Assembly: GCF_008692785.1 (NCBI RefSeq)
Contig: NZ_VXJV01000019.1
Span: forward strand, 1-35,455
Direction of reading: 5' to 3'
DNA: 35,455 nucleotides
Origin: Salmonella enterica subsp. diarizonae
GTDB lineage: Bacteria > Pseudomonadota > Gammaproteobacteria > Enterobacterales > Enterobacteriaceae
The stretch's first letter is position 1, and each line of letters starts with the position of its first letter. Made by a program: the position numbers and the translations under genes. A model generated the notes under the pieces. The model was not told the origin of the DNA, did no database searches, and worked only from the letters and a program-made list of their open reading frames with translations. Shown here piece after piece: positions 25,117 through 33,418 of this stretch.

Positions 25117-26181
25117 ATGACCGAACTCAAAAACGATCGTTATCTACGTGCGCTGCTGCGCCAGCCCGTTGATGTTACGCCAGTGTGGATGATGCGCCAG
25201 GCAGGCCGTTATCTACCGGAGTATAAAGCCACTCGCGCGCAGGCGGGCGATTTTATGTCGCTGTGCAAAAATGCCGAACTGGCCTGCGAGGTCACTTTAC
25301 AGCCGCTGCGCCGTTATCCGCTTGATGCGGCGATCCTTTTCTCGGATATCCTGACGATTCCGGACGCAATGGGACTGGGGCTCTATTTTGAAGCCGGGGA
25401 AGGCCCGCGCTTTACGGCTCCTGTCACCTGTAAAACCGATGTCGATAAGCTGCCCATTCCCGATCCGGAGGATGAACTGGGCTACGTGATGAATGCGGTA
25501 CGCACGATTCGCCGCGAACTAAAAGGCGAGGTTCCGCTGATCGGCTTTTCCGGCAGTCCGTGGACGCTGGCGACCTATATGGTGGAAGGCGGCAGCAGCA
25601 AAGCCTTCACGGTGATTAAAAAGATGATGTACGCTGACCCGCAGGCGTTGCATCTGCTGCTGGATAAGTTGGCGAAAAGCGTCACGCTGTACCTCAACGC
25701 GCAAATCAAAGCTGGCGCGCAGTCGGTGATGATTTTCGATACCTGGGGCGGCGTGCTAACCGGCCACGATTACCAGCAATTCTCCCTGTACTACATGCAT
25801 AAAATCGTGGATGGCCTGCTGCGTGAAAACGACGGGCGTCGGGTACCGGTGACGCTGTTCACCAAAGGCGGCGGTCAATGGCTGGAAGCGATGGCGGAAA
25901 CCGGCTGCGACGCGCTGGGCCTTGACTGGACGACCGATATTGCCGATGCGCGTCGCCGTGTGGGTCATAAGGTCGCTCTGCAAGGCAATATGGACCCCTC
26001 AATGCTTTATGCGCCGCCAGCCCGTATCGAAGACGAAGTCGCGACTATACTTTCTGGTTTCGGTCAGGGAGAAGGGCACGTCTTTAACCTCGGACATGGC
26101 ATCCATCAGGATGTGCCGCCAGAACATGCTGGCGCATTTGTGGAGGCGGTGCACCGACTTTCTGCGCAGTATCACAACTAA
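25117..26181 (+). CDS. hemE: Uroporphyrinogen decarboxylase
   Basis: HemE removes four carboxyl groups from uroporphyrinogen III to give coproporphyrinogen III in haem synthesis; it is cytosolic and cofactor-free. The 354-residue protein starts with the signature [15 protein letters not shown] (residues 22-36), which holds the substrate-binding arginines, and has the conserved [14 protein letters not shown] and [13 protein letters not shown] segments. AAGGA precedes the ATG. nfi starts nine bases after the stop, suggesting one transcript. Confidence 0.98.
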   Translation: MTELKNDRYLRALLRQPVDVTPVWMMRQAGRYLPEYKATRAQAGDFMSLCKNAELACEVTLQPLRRYPLDAAILFSDILTIPDAMGLGLYFEAGEGPRFTAPVTCKTDVDKLPIPDPEDELGYVMNAVRTIRRELKGEVPLIGFSGSPWTLATYMVEGGSSKAFTVIKKMMYADPQALHLLLDKLAKSVTLYLNAQIKAGAQSVMIFDTWGGVLTGHDYQQFSLYYMHKIVDGLLRENDGRRVPVTLFTKGGGQWLEAMAETGCDALGLDWTTDIADARRRVGHKVALQGNMDPSMLYAPPARIEDEVATILSGFGQGEGHVFNLGHGIHQDVPPEHAGAFVEAVHRLSAQYHN

Positions 26182-26190
26182 GGAGTTAGT

Positions 26191-26862
26191 ATGGATCTCG
26201 CGTCGCTACGCGCTCAACAGATAGAACTTGCTTCATCGGTTTGCCGCGAGGATCGGTTGGACAAAGATCCGCCGGCGTTTATCGGCGGGGCGGACGTCGG
26301 TTTTGAGCAGGGCGGCGAGGTGACGCGGGCGGCGATGGTATTGCTGAAATACCCGTCGCTTGAGCTGGTGGAGTACAAGGTGGCGCGTATCGCCACCACC
26401 ATGCCGTATATCCCCGGCTTTCTCTCTTTTCGTGAATATCCTGCGCTGCTGGCAGCGTGGGAACAACTCTCGCAAAAGCCCGATTTGCTGTTTGTAGATG
26501 GTCACGGTATTTCGCATCCGCGTCGGCTTGGCGTCGCCAGCCATTTTGGACTGTTGGTGGACGTGCCAACTATCGGCGTGGCGAAAAAACGGCTATGCGG
26601 TAAATTTGAACCGCTTTCCGCTGAACCTGGCGCGCTTAGCGCCTTAATGGATAAAGGCGAGCAACTGGCATGGGTATGGCGCAGCAAGGCGCGCTGTAAT
26701 CCGCTGTTTATCGCGACAGGGCACCGGGTCAGTACTGACAGCGCGCTGGCGTGGGTACAACGCTGTATGAAAGGGTATCGCCTGCCGGAGCCGACGCGTT
26801 GGGCGGATGCCGTCGCTTCCGGGCGTCCGGCGTTTGTTCGTTGGCAAGAAATTCAGCGCTGA
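26191..26862 (+). CDS. nfi: Endonuclease V (deoxyinosine 3' endonuclease)
   Basis: Endonuclease V nicks DNA one nucleotide 3' to deoxyinosine and other deaminated bases, starting alternative excision repair. The 223-residue product keeps the metal-binding residues Asp35 (GGADVGFE), Glu82 (SFREYP) and Asp103 (FVDGHG), and the [11 protein letters not shown] wedge. An AAGGAG ribosome-binding site overlaps the end of hemE, so it is probably co-expressed with it. Confidence 0.96.
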
Positions 26863-26903
26863 TTCAGGTAAACTGCCGCTAATTTCCGATTCGAGATTCC
26901 ATC

Positions 26904-27494
26904 ATGTTACAAAACCCGATTCATTTGCGTCTGGAGCGGCTGGAAAGCTGGCAGCACGTTACTTTTATGGCCTGCTTGTGCGAGCGCATGTACCCGAACT
27001 ACGCCATGTTTTGCAAGCAGACGGAATTCGGCGACGGACAGATCTACCGTCGCATTCTGGATCTGATCTGGGAAACCCTGACGGTGAAAGATGCGAAGGT
27101 CAATTTCGACAGCCAACTGGAGAAGTTTGAGGAGGCAATTCCGGCGGCTGACGACTATGATCTGTACGGCGTTTACCCGGCGATTGATGCCTGCGTCGCA
27201 TTAAGCGAATTAATGCATTCTCGTCTTAGCGGCGAAACGCTGGAACACGCTATTGAGGTTAGTAAGACTTCCATTACTACGGTAGCGATGTTGGAAATGA
27301 CTCAGGCTGGTCGGGAAATGACCGATGAGGAGCTCAAAACGAACCCTGCCGTTGAACAGGAATGGGATATTCAGTGGGAAATATTCCGACTTTTAGCCGA
27401 CTGCGAAGAACGCGATATTGAACTGATAAAAGGGCTCAGGGCAGACCTGCGCGAGGCTGGCGAGAGCAATATCGGTATAAATTTTCAGCAATGA
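26904..27494 (+). CDS. yjaG: DUF416 family protein YjaG
   Basis: This is a 196-residue acidic, mostly helical cytoplasmic protein of unknown function (DUF416). It begins MLQNPIHLRLERLESWQHV, has no signal peptide or membrane segment, and contains no catalytic motif that I recognise. It is conserved between nfi and hupA in enteric bacteria. It lies 41 bases after nfi; no strong Shine-Dalgarno is visible. The function should be left open. Confidence 0.88.
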   Translation: MLQNPIHLRLERLESWQHVTFMACLCERMYPNYAMFCKQTEFGDGQIYRRILDLIWETLTVKDAKVNFDSQLEKFEEAIPAADDYDLYGVYPAIDACVALSELMHSRLSGETLEHAIEVSKTSITTVAMLEMTQAGREMTDEELKTNPAVEQEWDIQWEIFRLLADCEERDIELIKGLRADLREAGESNIGINFQQ

Positions 27495-27680
27495 CACCAG
27501 AAAACGTGATTTAACGCCTGATTTGTCGTGCCATAAGGCTTCCCTTCTGCCCCCCGTCTGGTCTACATTTGGGAGGCGAAAAAAAGTGGCTATCGGTGCG
27601 TGTATGCAGGAGAGTGCTTTTCTGGCATTTCCGTCGCACTCGATGCTTAGCAAGCGATAAACACATTGTAAGGATAACTT
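27495..27680. other. yjaG-hupA spacer (hupA promoter region)
   Basis: A 186-base gap that must hold the hupA promoter, known in E. coli to respond to growth phase and Fis. I cannot assign confident -35 and -10 boxes. AAGGATAAC just before 27681 is a good ribosome-binding site for hupA. Confidence 0.45.
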
Positions 27681-27954
27681 ATGAACAAGACTCAACTGAT
27701 TGATGTAATTGCAGACAAAGCAGAACTGTCTAAAACCCCAGGCTAAAGCTGCTCTGGAATCCACTCTGGCTGCTATTACTGAGTCTCTGAAAGAAGGCGA
27801 TGCTGTACAACTGGTTGGTTTCGGTACCTTCAAAGTGAACCACCGTGCTGAGCGCACTGGCCGCAACCCGCAGACCGGTAAAGAAATCAAAATCGCCGCC
27901 GCTAACGTACCGGCATTTGTTTCTGGTAAAGCACTGAAAGACGCAGTTAAGTAA
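27681..27954 (+). pseudogene. hupA: DNA-binding protein HU-alpha, frameshifted
   Basis: HU is the abundant nucleoid protein that bends DNA as HU-alpha/HU-beta dimers. The expected 90-residue protein is interrupted. The ATG at 27681 opens [19 protein letters not shown], then one extra C in the run at 27736-27739 changes Gln20 to Pro, adds Gly, and stops at TAA 27744-27746 after 21 residues. The rest, [17 protein letters not shown] onwards, is intact in the next frame to the normal stop at 27954. It includes the DNA-binding arm with [19 protein letters not shown]. Total length is 274 bases instead of 273. A TTG at 27709 in the second frame could start a hybrid product, but it has no evident ribosome-binding site. 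This is either a true inactivation or a one-base sequence error. Confidence 0.93.
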
Positions 27955-27965
27955 GACGCGTAGCT

Positions 27966-28658
27966 GTGAACAGTTTTATCGAAGGGGCTCGTCAGCCCCT
28001 TTTGTCTGTCTGGCGTCGTGCGCTTCTGTTTTCGGGCGCGCTGTTGCTGACTGCCTGCAGTCATAACGCTTCACCGCCTCCGTTTACTGCCAGCGGCTTT
28101 GCCGGCGATCAGGGTGCGGTACGTATCTGGCGTAAAGATACGAACGATGAAGTCCATCTGCTTTCTGTTTTTAGCCCGTGGCATAGCGGCAGCACGAGGA
28201 CCAGCGAATATCGCTGGCAGGGTGATACGCTTTCGCTTATTGAACTCAATATTTACAGCAAACCGCCAGAACACATTCGCGCGCGTTTCGACGCTCGTGG
28301 CGAACTCAGTTTTATGCAGCGTGAAGTCGGGGGGCAGAAGCAGCAGCTTTCCAACGATCAGATTGCCCTGTATCGCTATCGCGCCGAACAAATCCGTCAG
28401 ACCAGCGACGCATTGCGTCTGGGGCGCGTCATACTACGCCAGGGACGGTGGCACGCCGACCATACGGTAACCACTTGTGAAGGTGAAACGCTGAAACCGG
28501 ATCTGGATTCCTGGGCAATAAGCCACATTGAGCGCCGCCAGAACCACTCATCGGTAGAGGTGAGCGTAGCATGGCTGGAGGCGCCGGAAGGATCGCAACT
28601 TTTGTTGGTGGCGAATTCAGATTTCTGTCACTGGCAGCCGCAAGCGAAAACCTTTTGA
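27966..28658 (+). CDS. yjaH: Putative lipoprotein YjaH (DUF1481)
   Basis: The protein is of unknown function. From the GTG at 27966 the product has 230 residues. A signal peptide (WRRALLFSGALLLTAC) ends in a lipobox with the modified Cys at 31, so it is probably anchored in the cell envelope. The rest is a soluble domain, with SQLLLVANSDFC-like residues near the end. The first 12 codons overlap the hupA terminator hairpin and have no clear SD. A TTG at 28002 would start just after that hairpin, at the signal peptide itself, giving 218 residues. Which start is used is open. Confidence 0.85.
   Translation: MNSFIEGARQPLLSVWRRALLFSGALLLTACSHNASPPPFTASGFAGDQGAVRIWRKDTNDEVHLLSVFSPWHSGSTRTSEYRWQGDTLSLIELNIYSKPPEHIRARFDARGELSFMQREVGGQKQQLSNDQIALYRYRAEQIRQTSDALRLGRVILRQGRWHADHTVTTCEGETLKPDLDSWAISHIERRQNHSSVEVSVAWLEAPEGSQLLLVANSDFCHWQPQAKTF
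27981..28003 (+). terminator. hupA terminator, inside the 5' end of yjaH
   Basis: The stem AAGGGGCT/AGCCCCTT around a CGTC loop is followed by TTTT-G. It lies 27 bases after the hupA stop and within the first codons of yjaH as read from the GTG start. The T tract is short, so termination may be incomplete. Confidence 0.7.
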
Positions 28659-28663
28659 TGGAA

Positions 28664-28691
28664 TGCCGGATGGCGAAGCCGCCATTCGGCA
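28664..28691. repeat. REP-like palindrome between yjaH and zraP
   Basis: A near-perfect 12-bp hairpin, TGCCGGATGGCG with CGCCATTCGGCA (one G-T pair). It has the REP core GCCGGATGGCG and lies between two convergent genes, where it may also act as a 3'-end stabiliser. Confidence 0.75.
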
Positions 28692-28699
28692 AAAATGCT

Positions 28700-29155
28700 T
28701 TACCAGTTTCCCATACCCATGTGGCCGCCGCCGCGATGATAACCGCCGCCATAGCCGCCGCAACCGCCATAGCCCATTCCTGCGCCGCGTGGTATGCCAG
28801 CCTGCGCCATCGCGACATCCCGTTTCACGCGTTGCTCATCTAACTTCTGGCCTAATGATTCCATCTCTTTGGCAACCGCATTAATTTTCGCAGTATCCGG
28901 CGAACTGGCGGTCAGCAGCGCGTTGTATTCATAACGTTTGGATATCAGTTGCTGGCGCAGCGCGCTGGTCTGCGTATAGTAATCATCATAAATTTTCTGC
29001 GCCGTCGCCTGCTGTTCCGTTGTTAACGGGCTACCTCCCTGTTGCAACATACCGTCATTGTTGCCCCAGTGATGCCCGGCGAAGGCGGCGCCGGAGCTCA
29101 GGGCCAAAAGCGAGAGGGCGATTAGCGCGATAGCTGATTTATTGTTCCGTTTCAT
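28700..29155 (-). CDS. zraP: Zinc resistance-associated periplasmic protein
   Basis: ZraP is a periplasmic zinc-binding chaperone of the CpxP-like family that helps protect the envelope and dampens ZraSR signalling. The 151-residue precursor has a signal peptide (1-26, cleavage after GAAFA), then a His-rich start (GHHWGNN). A helical core follows (LTTEQQATAQKIYDDYY to EQRVKRDVAMAQAG), then a Gly/His-rich tail (GYGGGYHRGGGHMGMG) likely to bind metal. It is transcribed divergently from zraSR from a sigma-54 promoter at 29191-29207. Confidence 0.95.
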   Translation of the reverse strand: MKRNNKSAIALIALSLLALSSGAAFAGHHWGNNDGMLQQGGSPLTTEQQATAQKIYDDYYTQTSALRQQLISKRYEYNALLTASSPDTAKINAVAKEMESLGQKLDEQRVKRDVAMAQAGIPRGAGMGYGGCGGYGGGYHRGGGHMGMGNW

Positions 29156-29190
29156 TTTGCGTTCTCCAGTTGCTCATCTTATCCTTTCTC

Positions 29191-29207
29191 TTGCATCTTC
29201 CGTGCCA
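29191..29207 (-). promoter_or_regulatory. Sigma-54 promoter of zraP
   Basis: On the minus strand, TGGCACG-GAAG-ATGCAA matches the -24/-12 consensus closely: GG and GC are separated by exactly ten bases. It would start transcription about 25-30 bases before the zraP ATG. Confidence 0.88.
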
Positions 29208-29262
29208 GGTCACTATTCCTTGTCGGACAGCGAGTTAACCCGCTTCAGGCGGCAAAAAGCGA

Positions 29263-29304
29263 GTAAAAATGACTCGCATGGCCTGCCTGGCGAGTCATTT
29301 TTAC
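29263..29304. promoter_or_regulatory. ZraR operator palindrome
   Basis: A perfect inverted repeat with 15-bp arms (GTAAAAATGACTCGC and its complement) and a 12-bp centre lies about 55 bp upstream of the -24 box on either side. This is the enhancer position expected for the sigma-54 activator ZraR, acting on both zraP and zraSR. Binding is inferred from position and from the known E. coli locus. Confidence 0.82.
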
Positions 29305-29355
29305 CCGCTTATCCGGAAGGGTGTGCGACAACGCGCGGTTATGCGGAGCGAAGAA

Positions 29356-29371
29356 TGGCATGATCTCTGCT
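29356..29371 (+). promoter_or_regulatory. Sigma-54 promoter of zraSR
   Basis: TGGCATG-ATCT-CTGCT, with GG (29357-29358) and GC (29369-29370) exactly ten bases apart, fits the -24/-12 consensus. Transcription would start near 29381, ahead of the zraS GTG at 29408. Confidence 0.85.
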
Positions 29372-29407
29372 TAAAGTAAGGAAAATAAAAACGAGCCGGG
29401 GAAGCCT

Positions 29408-30790
29408 GTGAGTTTTATGCGATTACATAAAGATGCCGCTGCAACGTGGTTGAGTCGGCTGCTACCTGTGGCGATCTTCATTCTGGTGGGGCTATTTTCC
29501 ATTATGGTCATTCGCGACTATGGCCGTGAGAGCGCAGCCGCCAGGCAGACGCTGCTGGAAAAGGGAAATGTACTCATTCGCGCTCTGGAATCCGGCACGC
29601 GAGTTGGTATGGGAATGCGGATGCATCACGCGCAGCAGCAGACATTGCTGGAAGAGATGGCGGGTCAGCCAGGCGTGTTGTGGTTCGCCGTAACGGATGC
29701 GCAGGGGGTAATCATCACTCATAGCAACCCAGGCATGGTGGGCAAATCGCTCTATTCCACATCTGAAATGCATCAGCTAAACCCCGGGCCGCAGGAGCGC
29801 TGGCGGCGCGTCGACGTTGCTGATAGCGGCGAGACGGTGCCTGCGCTGGAAATTTACCGCCAGTTCCAGCCGCTTTTCGGTATGAGAGGTCACGGTATGG
29901 CGCGTTGCGCCAATGACGATGAACCTGCGAAACAAACTATTTTTATTGCCTTTGACGCCAGCGAGCTGGCCGCGACCCAGGCAAGGGAGTGGCGTAATAC
30001 GCTGATTGTGTTGTCTGCTTTAGCGGCGGTGCTGTTGGCAACGTTACTGGCCTTTTTTTGGCATCAGCGTTATCAACGCTCGCACAGAGAACTGCTTGAT
30101 GCAATGAAGCGTAAAGAAAAGCTGGTGGCGATGGGGCATCTGGCGGCGGGCGTCGCGCACGAAATTCGTAACCCGCTCTCGTCCATCAAAGGACTGGCGA
30201 AATACTTTGCCGAGCGCACGCCTGCCGGCGGCGAGTCGCATGAACTGGCGCAGGTGATGGCCAAAGAGGCCGACCGTTTGAACCGGGTGGTAAGCGAATT
30301 GCTCGAACTGGTAAAGCCCGCGCATCTGACGCTCCAGGCGGTTAACCTCAATGATATTATTACCCACTCCCTGAATCTGGTCAGTCAGGATGCCCAAAGC
30401 AGAGAGATTCAGTTGAGATTCACGGCGAATGAGACGCTTATGCGTATTCAGGCTGACCCGGACAGGCTGACTCAGGTGCTGTTGAATTTGTACCTGAACG
30501 CTATTCATGCGATTGGCTGCCAGGGAACGATTACCGTAGAGGCGAAAGAAAGTGGGACCGACCGCGTTATCATTACTGTTACCGATAGCGGGAAAGGGAT
30601 CGCCCCGGATCAGCTGGAGGCGATTTTTACGCCTTATTTTACGACGAAAGCTGACGGAACAGGCCTGGGGCTGGCGGTGGTGCAAAATATCATCGAACAG
30701 CATGGCGGTGCGATTAAGGTGAAAAGTATTGAGGGTAAAGGCGCGGTCTTTACTATCTGGTTGCCAGTGATAGCGAGACAACAGGATTAA
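29408..30790 (+). CDS. zraS: Zinc-sensing histidine kinase ZraS
   Basis: ZraS is the inner-membrane sensor that responds to high periplasmic zinc (and lead in E. coli) and phosphorylates ZraR. The 460-residue protein has a first membrane helix (about 17-35), a periplasmic domain to about 197, and a second helix (198-217). The dimerisation box with His251 (VAHEIRNPLSSIKG) is followed by the ATPase domain with N box (LNLYLNAIHAIG), DSGKGI and GTGLGLAVVQ. The start is GTG at 29408, preceded by GGGGAAG; the only close ATG is three codons in. zraR follows after five bases. Confidence 0.96.
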   Translation: MSFMRLHKDAAATWLSRLLPVAIFILVGLFSIMVIRDYGRESAAARQTLLEKGNVLIRALESGTRVGMGMRMHHAQQQTLLEEMAGQPGVLWFAVTDAQGVIITHSNPGMVGKSLYSTSEMHQLNPGPQERWRRVDVADSGETVPALEIYRQFQPLFGMRGHGMARCANDDEPAKQTIFIAFDASELAATQAREWRNTLIVLSALAAVLLATLLAFFWHQRYQRSHRELLDAMKRKEKLVAMGHLAAGVAHEIRNPLSSIKGLAKYFAERTPAGGESHELAQVMAKEADRLNRVVSELLELVKPAHLTLQAVNLNDIITHSLNLVSQDAQSREIQLRFTANETLMRIQADPDRLTQVLLNLYLNAIHAIGCQGTITVEAKESGTDRVIITVTDSGKGIAPDQLEAIFTPYFTTKADGTGLGLAVVQNIIEQHGGAIKVKSIEGKGAVFTIWLPVIARQQD

Positions 30791-30795
30791 CAAGG

Positions 30796-32121
30796 ATGAT
30801 ACGCGGAAAAATCGATATTCTGGTTGTGGATGATGATGTCAGCCACTGCACGATTTTACAGGCGCTGCTTCGGGGCTGGGGCTATAAGGTCGCTCTGGCC
30901 TACAGTGGGCATGATGCGTTGGCTCAGGTGCGTGAGAAAGTCTTTGATCTGGTACTGTGCGATGTTCGTATGGCGGAGATGGACGGTATCGCCACGCTGA
31001 AAGAGATTAAAGCGCTCAACCCCGCCATTCCGATTTTGATTATGACGGCATTCTCCAGCGTAGAAACGGCGGTAGAGGCGTTGAAAGCTGGAGCGCTCGA
31101 CTACTTAATTAAACCGCTGGATTTTGACCATCTGCAGGAGACGCTGGAAAACGCGCTGGCGCATACGCGGGATGCCACCGCCGAGTCACCTTCTGTGCCT
31201 GCCGCGCAGTTTGGCATGATTGGGGAAAGTCCGGCGATGCAACATTTACTGAATGAAATCGCGATGGTCGCGCCATCAGACGCCACGGTATTGATTCACG
31301 GAGACTCCGGTACCGGCAAGGAGCTGGTGGCGCGGGCGCTACACGCCTGTAGCGCCCGGAGTGATAAACCGCTGGTCACGCTCAACTGCGCGGCGCTTAA
31401 TGAATCGCTGCTGGAGTCCGAGCTGTTCGGACACGAAAAAGGCGCGTTTACCGGCGCGGATAAACGTCGGGAGGGACGCTTTGTCGAAGCTGACGGTGGG
31501 ACATTGTTTCTTGATGAAATCGGCGATATCTCGCCGTTAATGCAGGTACGTTTGCTGCGTGCGATTCAGGAGCGTGAAGTGCAACGCGTGGGAAGCAACC
31601 AGACGATCTCTGTGGATGTTCGGTTGATTGCCGCCACCCATCGCGACCTGGCGGAAGAGGTGAACGCCGGTCGCTTTCGCCAGGATCTCTATTATCGCCT
31701 GAATGTGGTGACGATTGAAATGCCTTCTTTGCGCCAGCGTCGGGAGGATATTCCGTTACTGGCGGACCATTTTCTGCGGTGTTTTGCCAGACGTAACCGT
31801 AAAGCGGTAAAAGGTTTCACGCCACAGGCGATGGATCTGTTAATTCACTACGACTGGCCGGGTAATATACGCGAGCTGGAAAACGCTATCGAACGGGCGG
31901 TGGTGTTGCTGACGGGAGAATACATTTCTGAACGCGAACTTCCTCTCGCTATTGCAGCGACGCCGATAAAAACGGAAAACAGCGCCGAGATCCAACCGTT
32001 GGTCGATGTGGAAAAAGAGGTCATTCTGGCGGCGCTCGAAAAAACGGGTGGCAACAAAACGGAAGCCGCCCGTCAGTTAGGGATCACGCGTAAGACGCTG
32101 CTGGCGAAATTATCGCGTTAG
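30796..32121 (+). CDS. zraR: Sigma-54-dependent response regulator ZraR
   Basis: ZraR is an NtrC-family activator of zraP and zraSR. The 441-residue protein has a receiver domain (1-120) with Asp56 as phosphoacceptor (LVLCDVRMAEMDG). The AAA+ domain (about 140-375) has Walker A GDSGTGKE at 169-176, the sigma-54-contacting GAFTGA at 216-221 and Walker B LFLDEIGD near 237-244. A Fis-type helix-turn-helix lies at the end (NKTEAARQLGITRKTLLAKL). It is in an operon with zraS. Its stop overlaps the end of purD by four bases on the opposite strand. Confidence 0.97.
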   Translation: MIRGKIDILVVDDDVSHCTILQALLRGWGYKVALAYSGHDALAQVREKVFDLVLCDVRMAEMDGIATLKEIKALNPAIPILIMTAFSSVETAVEALKAGALDYLIKPLDFDHLQETLENALAHTRDATAESPSVPAAQFGMIGESPAMQHLLNEIAMVAPSDATVLIHGDSGTGKELVARALHACSARSDKPLVTLNCAALNESLLESELFGHEKGAFTGADKRREGRFVEADGGTLFLDEIGDISPLMQVRLLRAIQEREVQRVGSNQTISVDVRLIAATHRDLAEEVNAGRFRQDLYYRLNVVTIEMPSLRQRREDIPLLADHFLRCFARRNRKAVKGFTPQAMDLLIHYDWPGNIRELENAIERAVVLLTGEYISERELPLAIAATPIKTENSAEIQPLVDVEKEVILAALEKTGGNKTEAARQLGITRKTLLAKLSR

Positions 32122-33407
32122 TTCTGCTCGCGTTCGATGGCGCGCCAGCCGATATCGTTACGATAGAAGCAATCGTCCCAGTGGATATCGGTCATTAAGG
32201 CGTAAGCGCGTTTCTGCGCGTCGGCCACGGTCTCACCCAGCGCGGTGGCGCACAATACGCGACCGCCGCTGGTTAGCACACGATCGTCATCGGTGAGTTT
32301 AGTGCCGGCATGGAATACTTTGCCGTCCGCAACCTCTTCCAGTGGCAGGCCGTGGATAACATCGCCGGTGCGATAGTCGCCAGGATAACCGCCGGCCGCC
32401 ATCACCACACCCAGCGAGGCGCGGTCGTCCCACTCGGAAGTTTTCTCATCCAGCTTACCGTCGCAGGCGGCGAGGCAAAGATCCACCAGATCCGATTTCA
32501 TGCGCAGCATGATCGGCTGCGTTTCCGGATCGCCAAAGCGACAGTTGAACTCGATTACTTTTGGGTTGCCTTGCTTGTCGATCATCAGGCCTGCATACAG
32601 AAAACCGGTGTAGGTGTTCCCTTCCGCCGCCATGCCTTTCACGGTAGGCCAGATGATCCGTTCCATGGTGCGCTGGTGGACTTCATTAGTGACCACGGGA
32701 GCAGGAGAGTAAGCGCCCATACCGCCGGTGTTAGGACCGGTGTCTTTATCTCCCACACGTTTGTGATCCTGACTGGTCGCCATCGGCAGCACGTGCTCGC
32801 CATCGACCATCACGATAAAGCTCGCTTCTTCGCCGTCGAGGAACTCTTCAATCACGATGCGGTGGCCCGCATCGCCAAAGGCATTGCCGGCCAGCATATC
32901 CTGCACCGCGGCTTCCGCTTCTTCGAGCGTCATCGCTACGATCACACCCTTACCGGCAGCCAGGCCGTCAGCTTTGATCACAATTGGCGCGCCTTTCTCA
33001 CGCAGATACGCCAGCGCTGGTTCCACTTCGGTAAAGTTCTGGTACTCCGCCGTCGGGATGTTATGACGGGCGAGGAAATCTTTGGTGAAGGCCTTAGAAC
33101 CTTCCAGTTGCGCTGCGCCTTCGGTCGGGCCGAAGATTTTCAGGCCCGCAGCACGAAAAGCGTCAACCACACCGATTACCAGCGGCGCTTCCGGGCCGAC
33201 GATAGTCAGGTCAATCTTCTCGTTTTGGGCAAAACTTAGCAGTGCCGGGATATCGGTCACGCTGATAGCGACGTTTTGCAGCGTGGGTTCCAGCGCAGTA
33301 CCGGCGTTACCCGGAGCGACGAACACGGTTTTTACTTTTGGCGACTGTGCCGCTTTCCACGCCAGCGCGTGCTCGCGCCCGCCGTTGCCAATCACTAATA
33401 CTTTCAT
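32118..33407 (-). CDS. purD: Phosphoribosylamine-glycine ligase (GAR synthetase)
   Basis: PurD joins glycine to 5-phosphoribosylamine using ATP, the second step of purine synthesis. The 429-residue ATP-grasp protein starts MKVLVIGNGGREHALAWK and has the family segments PLVIGVVDAF, IKADGLAAGKGV, DKDTGPNTGGMGAYSPAP and IEFNCRFGDPETQ. I chose the ATG at 33407, which has GGAG at good spacing. An in-frame ATG at 33419 overlaps the purH stop and would add four residues. It is the second gene of purHD. Confidence 0.97.
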   Translation of the reverse strand: MKVLVIGNGGREHALAWKAAQSPKVKTVFVAPGNAGTALEPTLQNVAISVTDIPALLSFAQNEKIDLTIVGPEAPLVIGVVDAFRAAGLKIFGPTEGAAQLEGSKAFTKDFLARHNIPTAEYQNFTEVEPALAYLREKGAPIVIKADGLAAGKGVIVAMTLEEAEAAVQDMLAGNAFGDAGHRIVIEEFLDGEEASFIVMVDGEHVLPMATSQDHKRVGDKDTGPNTGGMGAYSPAPVVTNEVHQRTMERIIWPTVKGMAAEGNTYTGFLYAGLMIDKQGNPKVIEFNCRFGDPETQPIMLRMKSDLVDLCLAACDGKLDEKTSEWDDRASLGVVMAAGGYPGDYRTGDVIHGLPLEEVADGKVFHAGTKLTDDDRVLTSGGRVLCATALGETVADAQKRAYALMTDIHWDDCFYRNDIGWRAIEREQN

Positions 33408-33418
33408 GTTTCGCTCCA

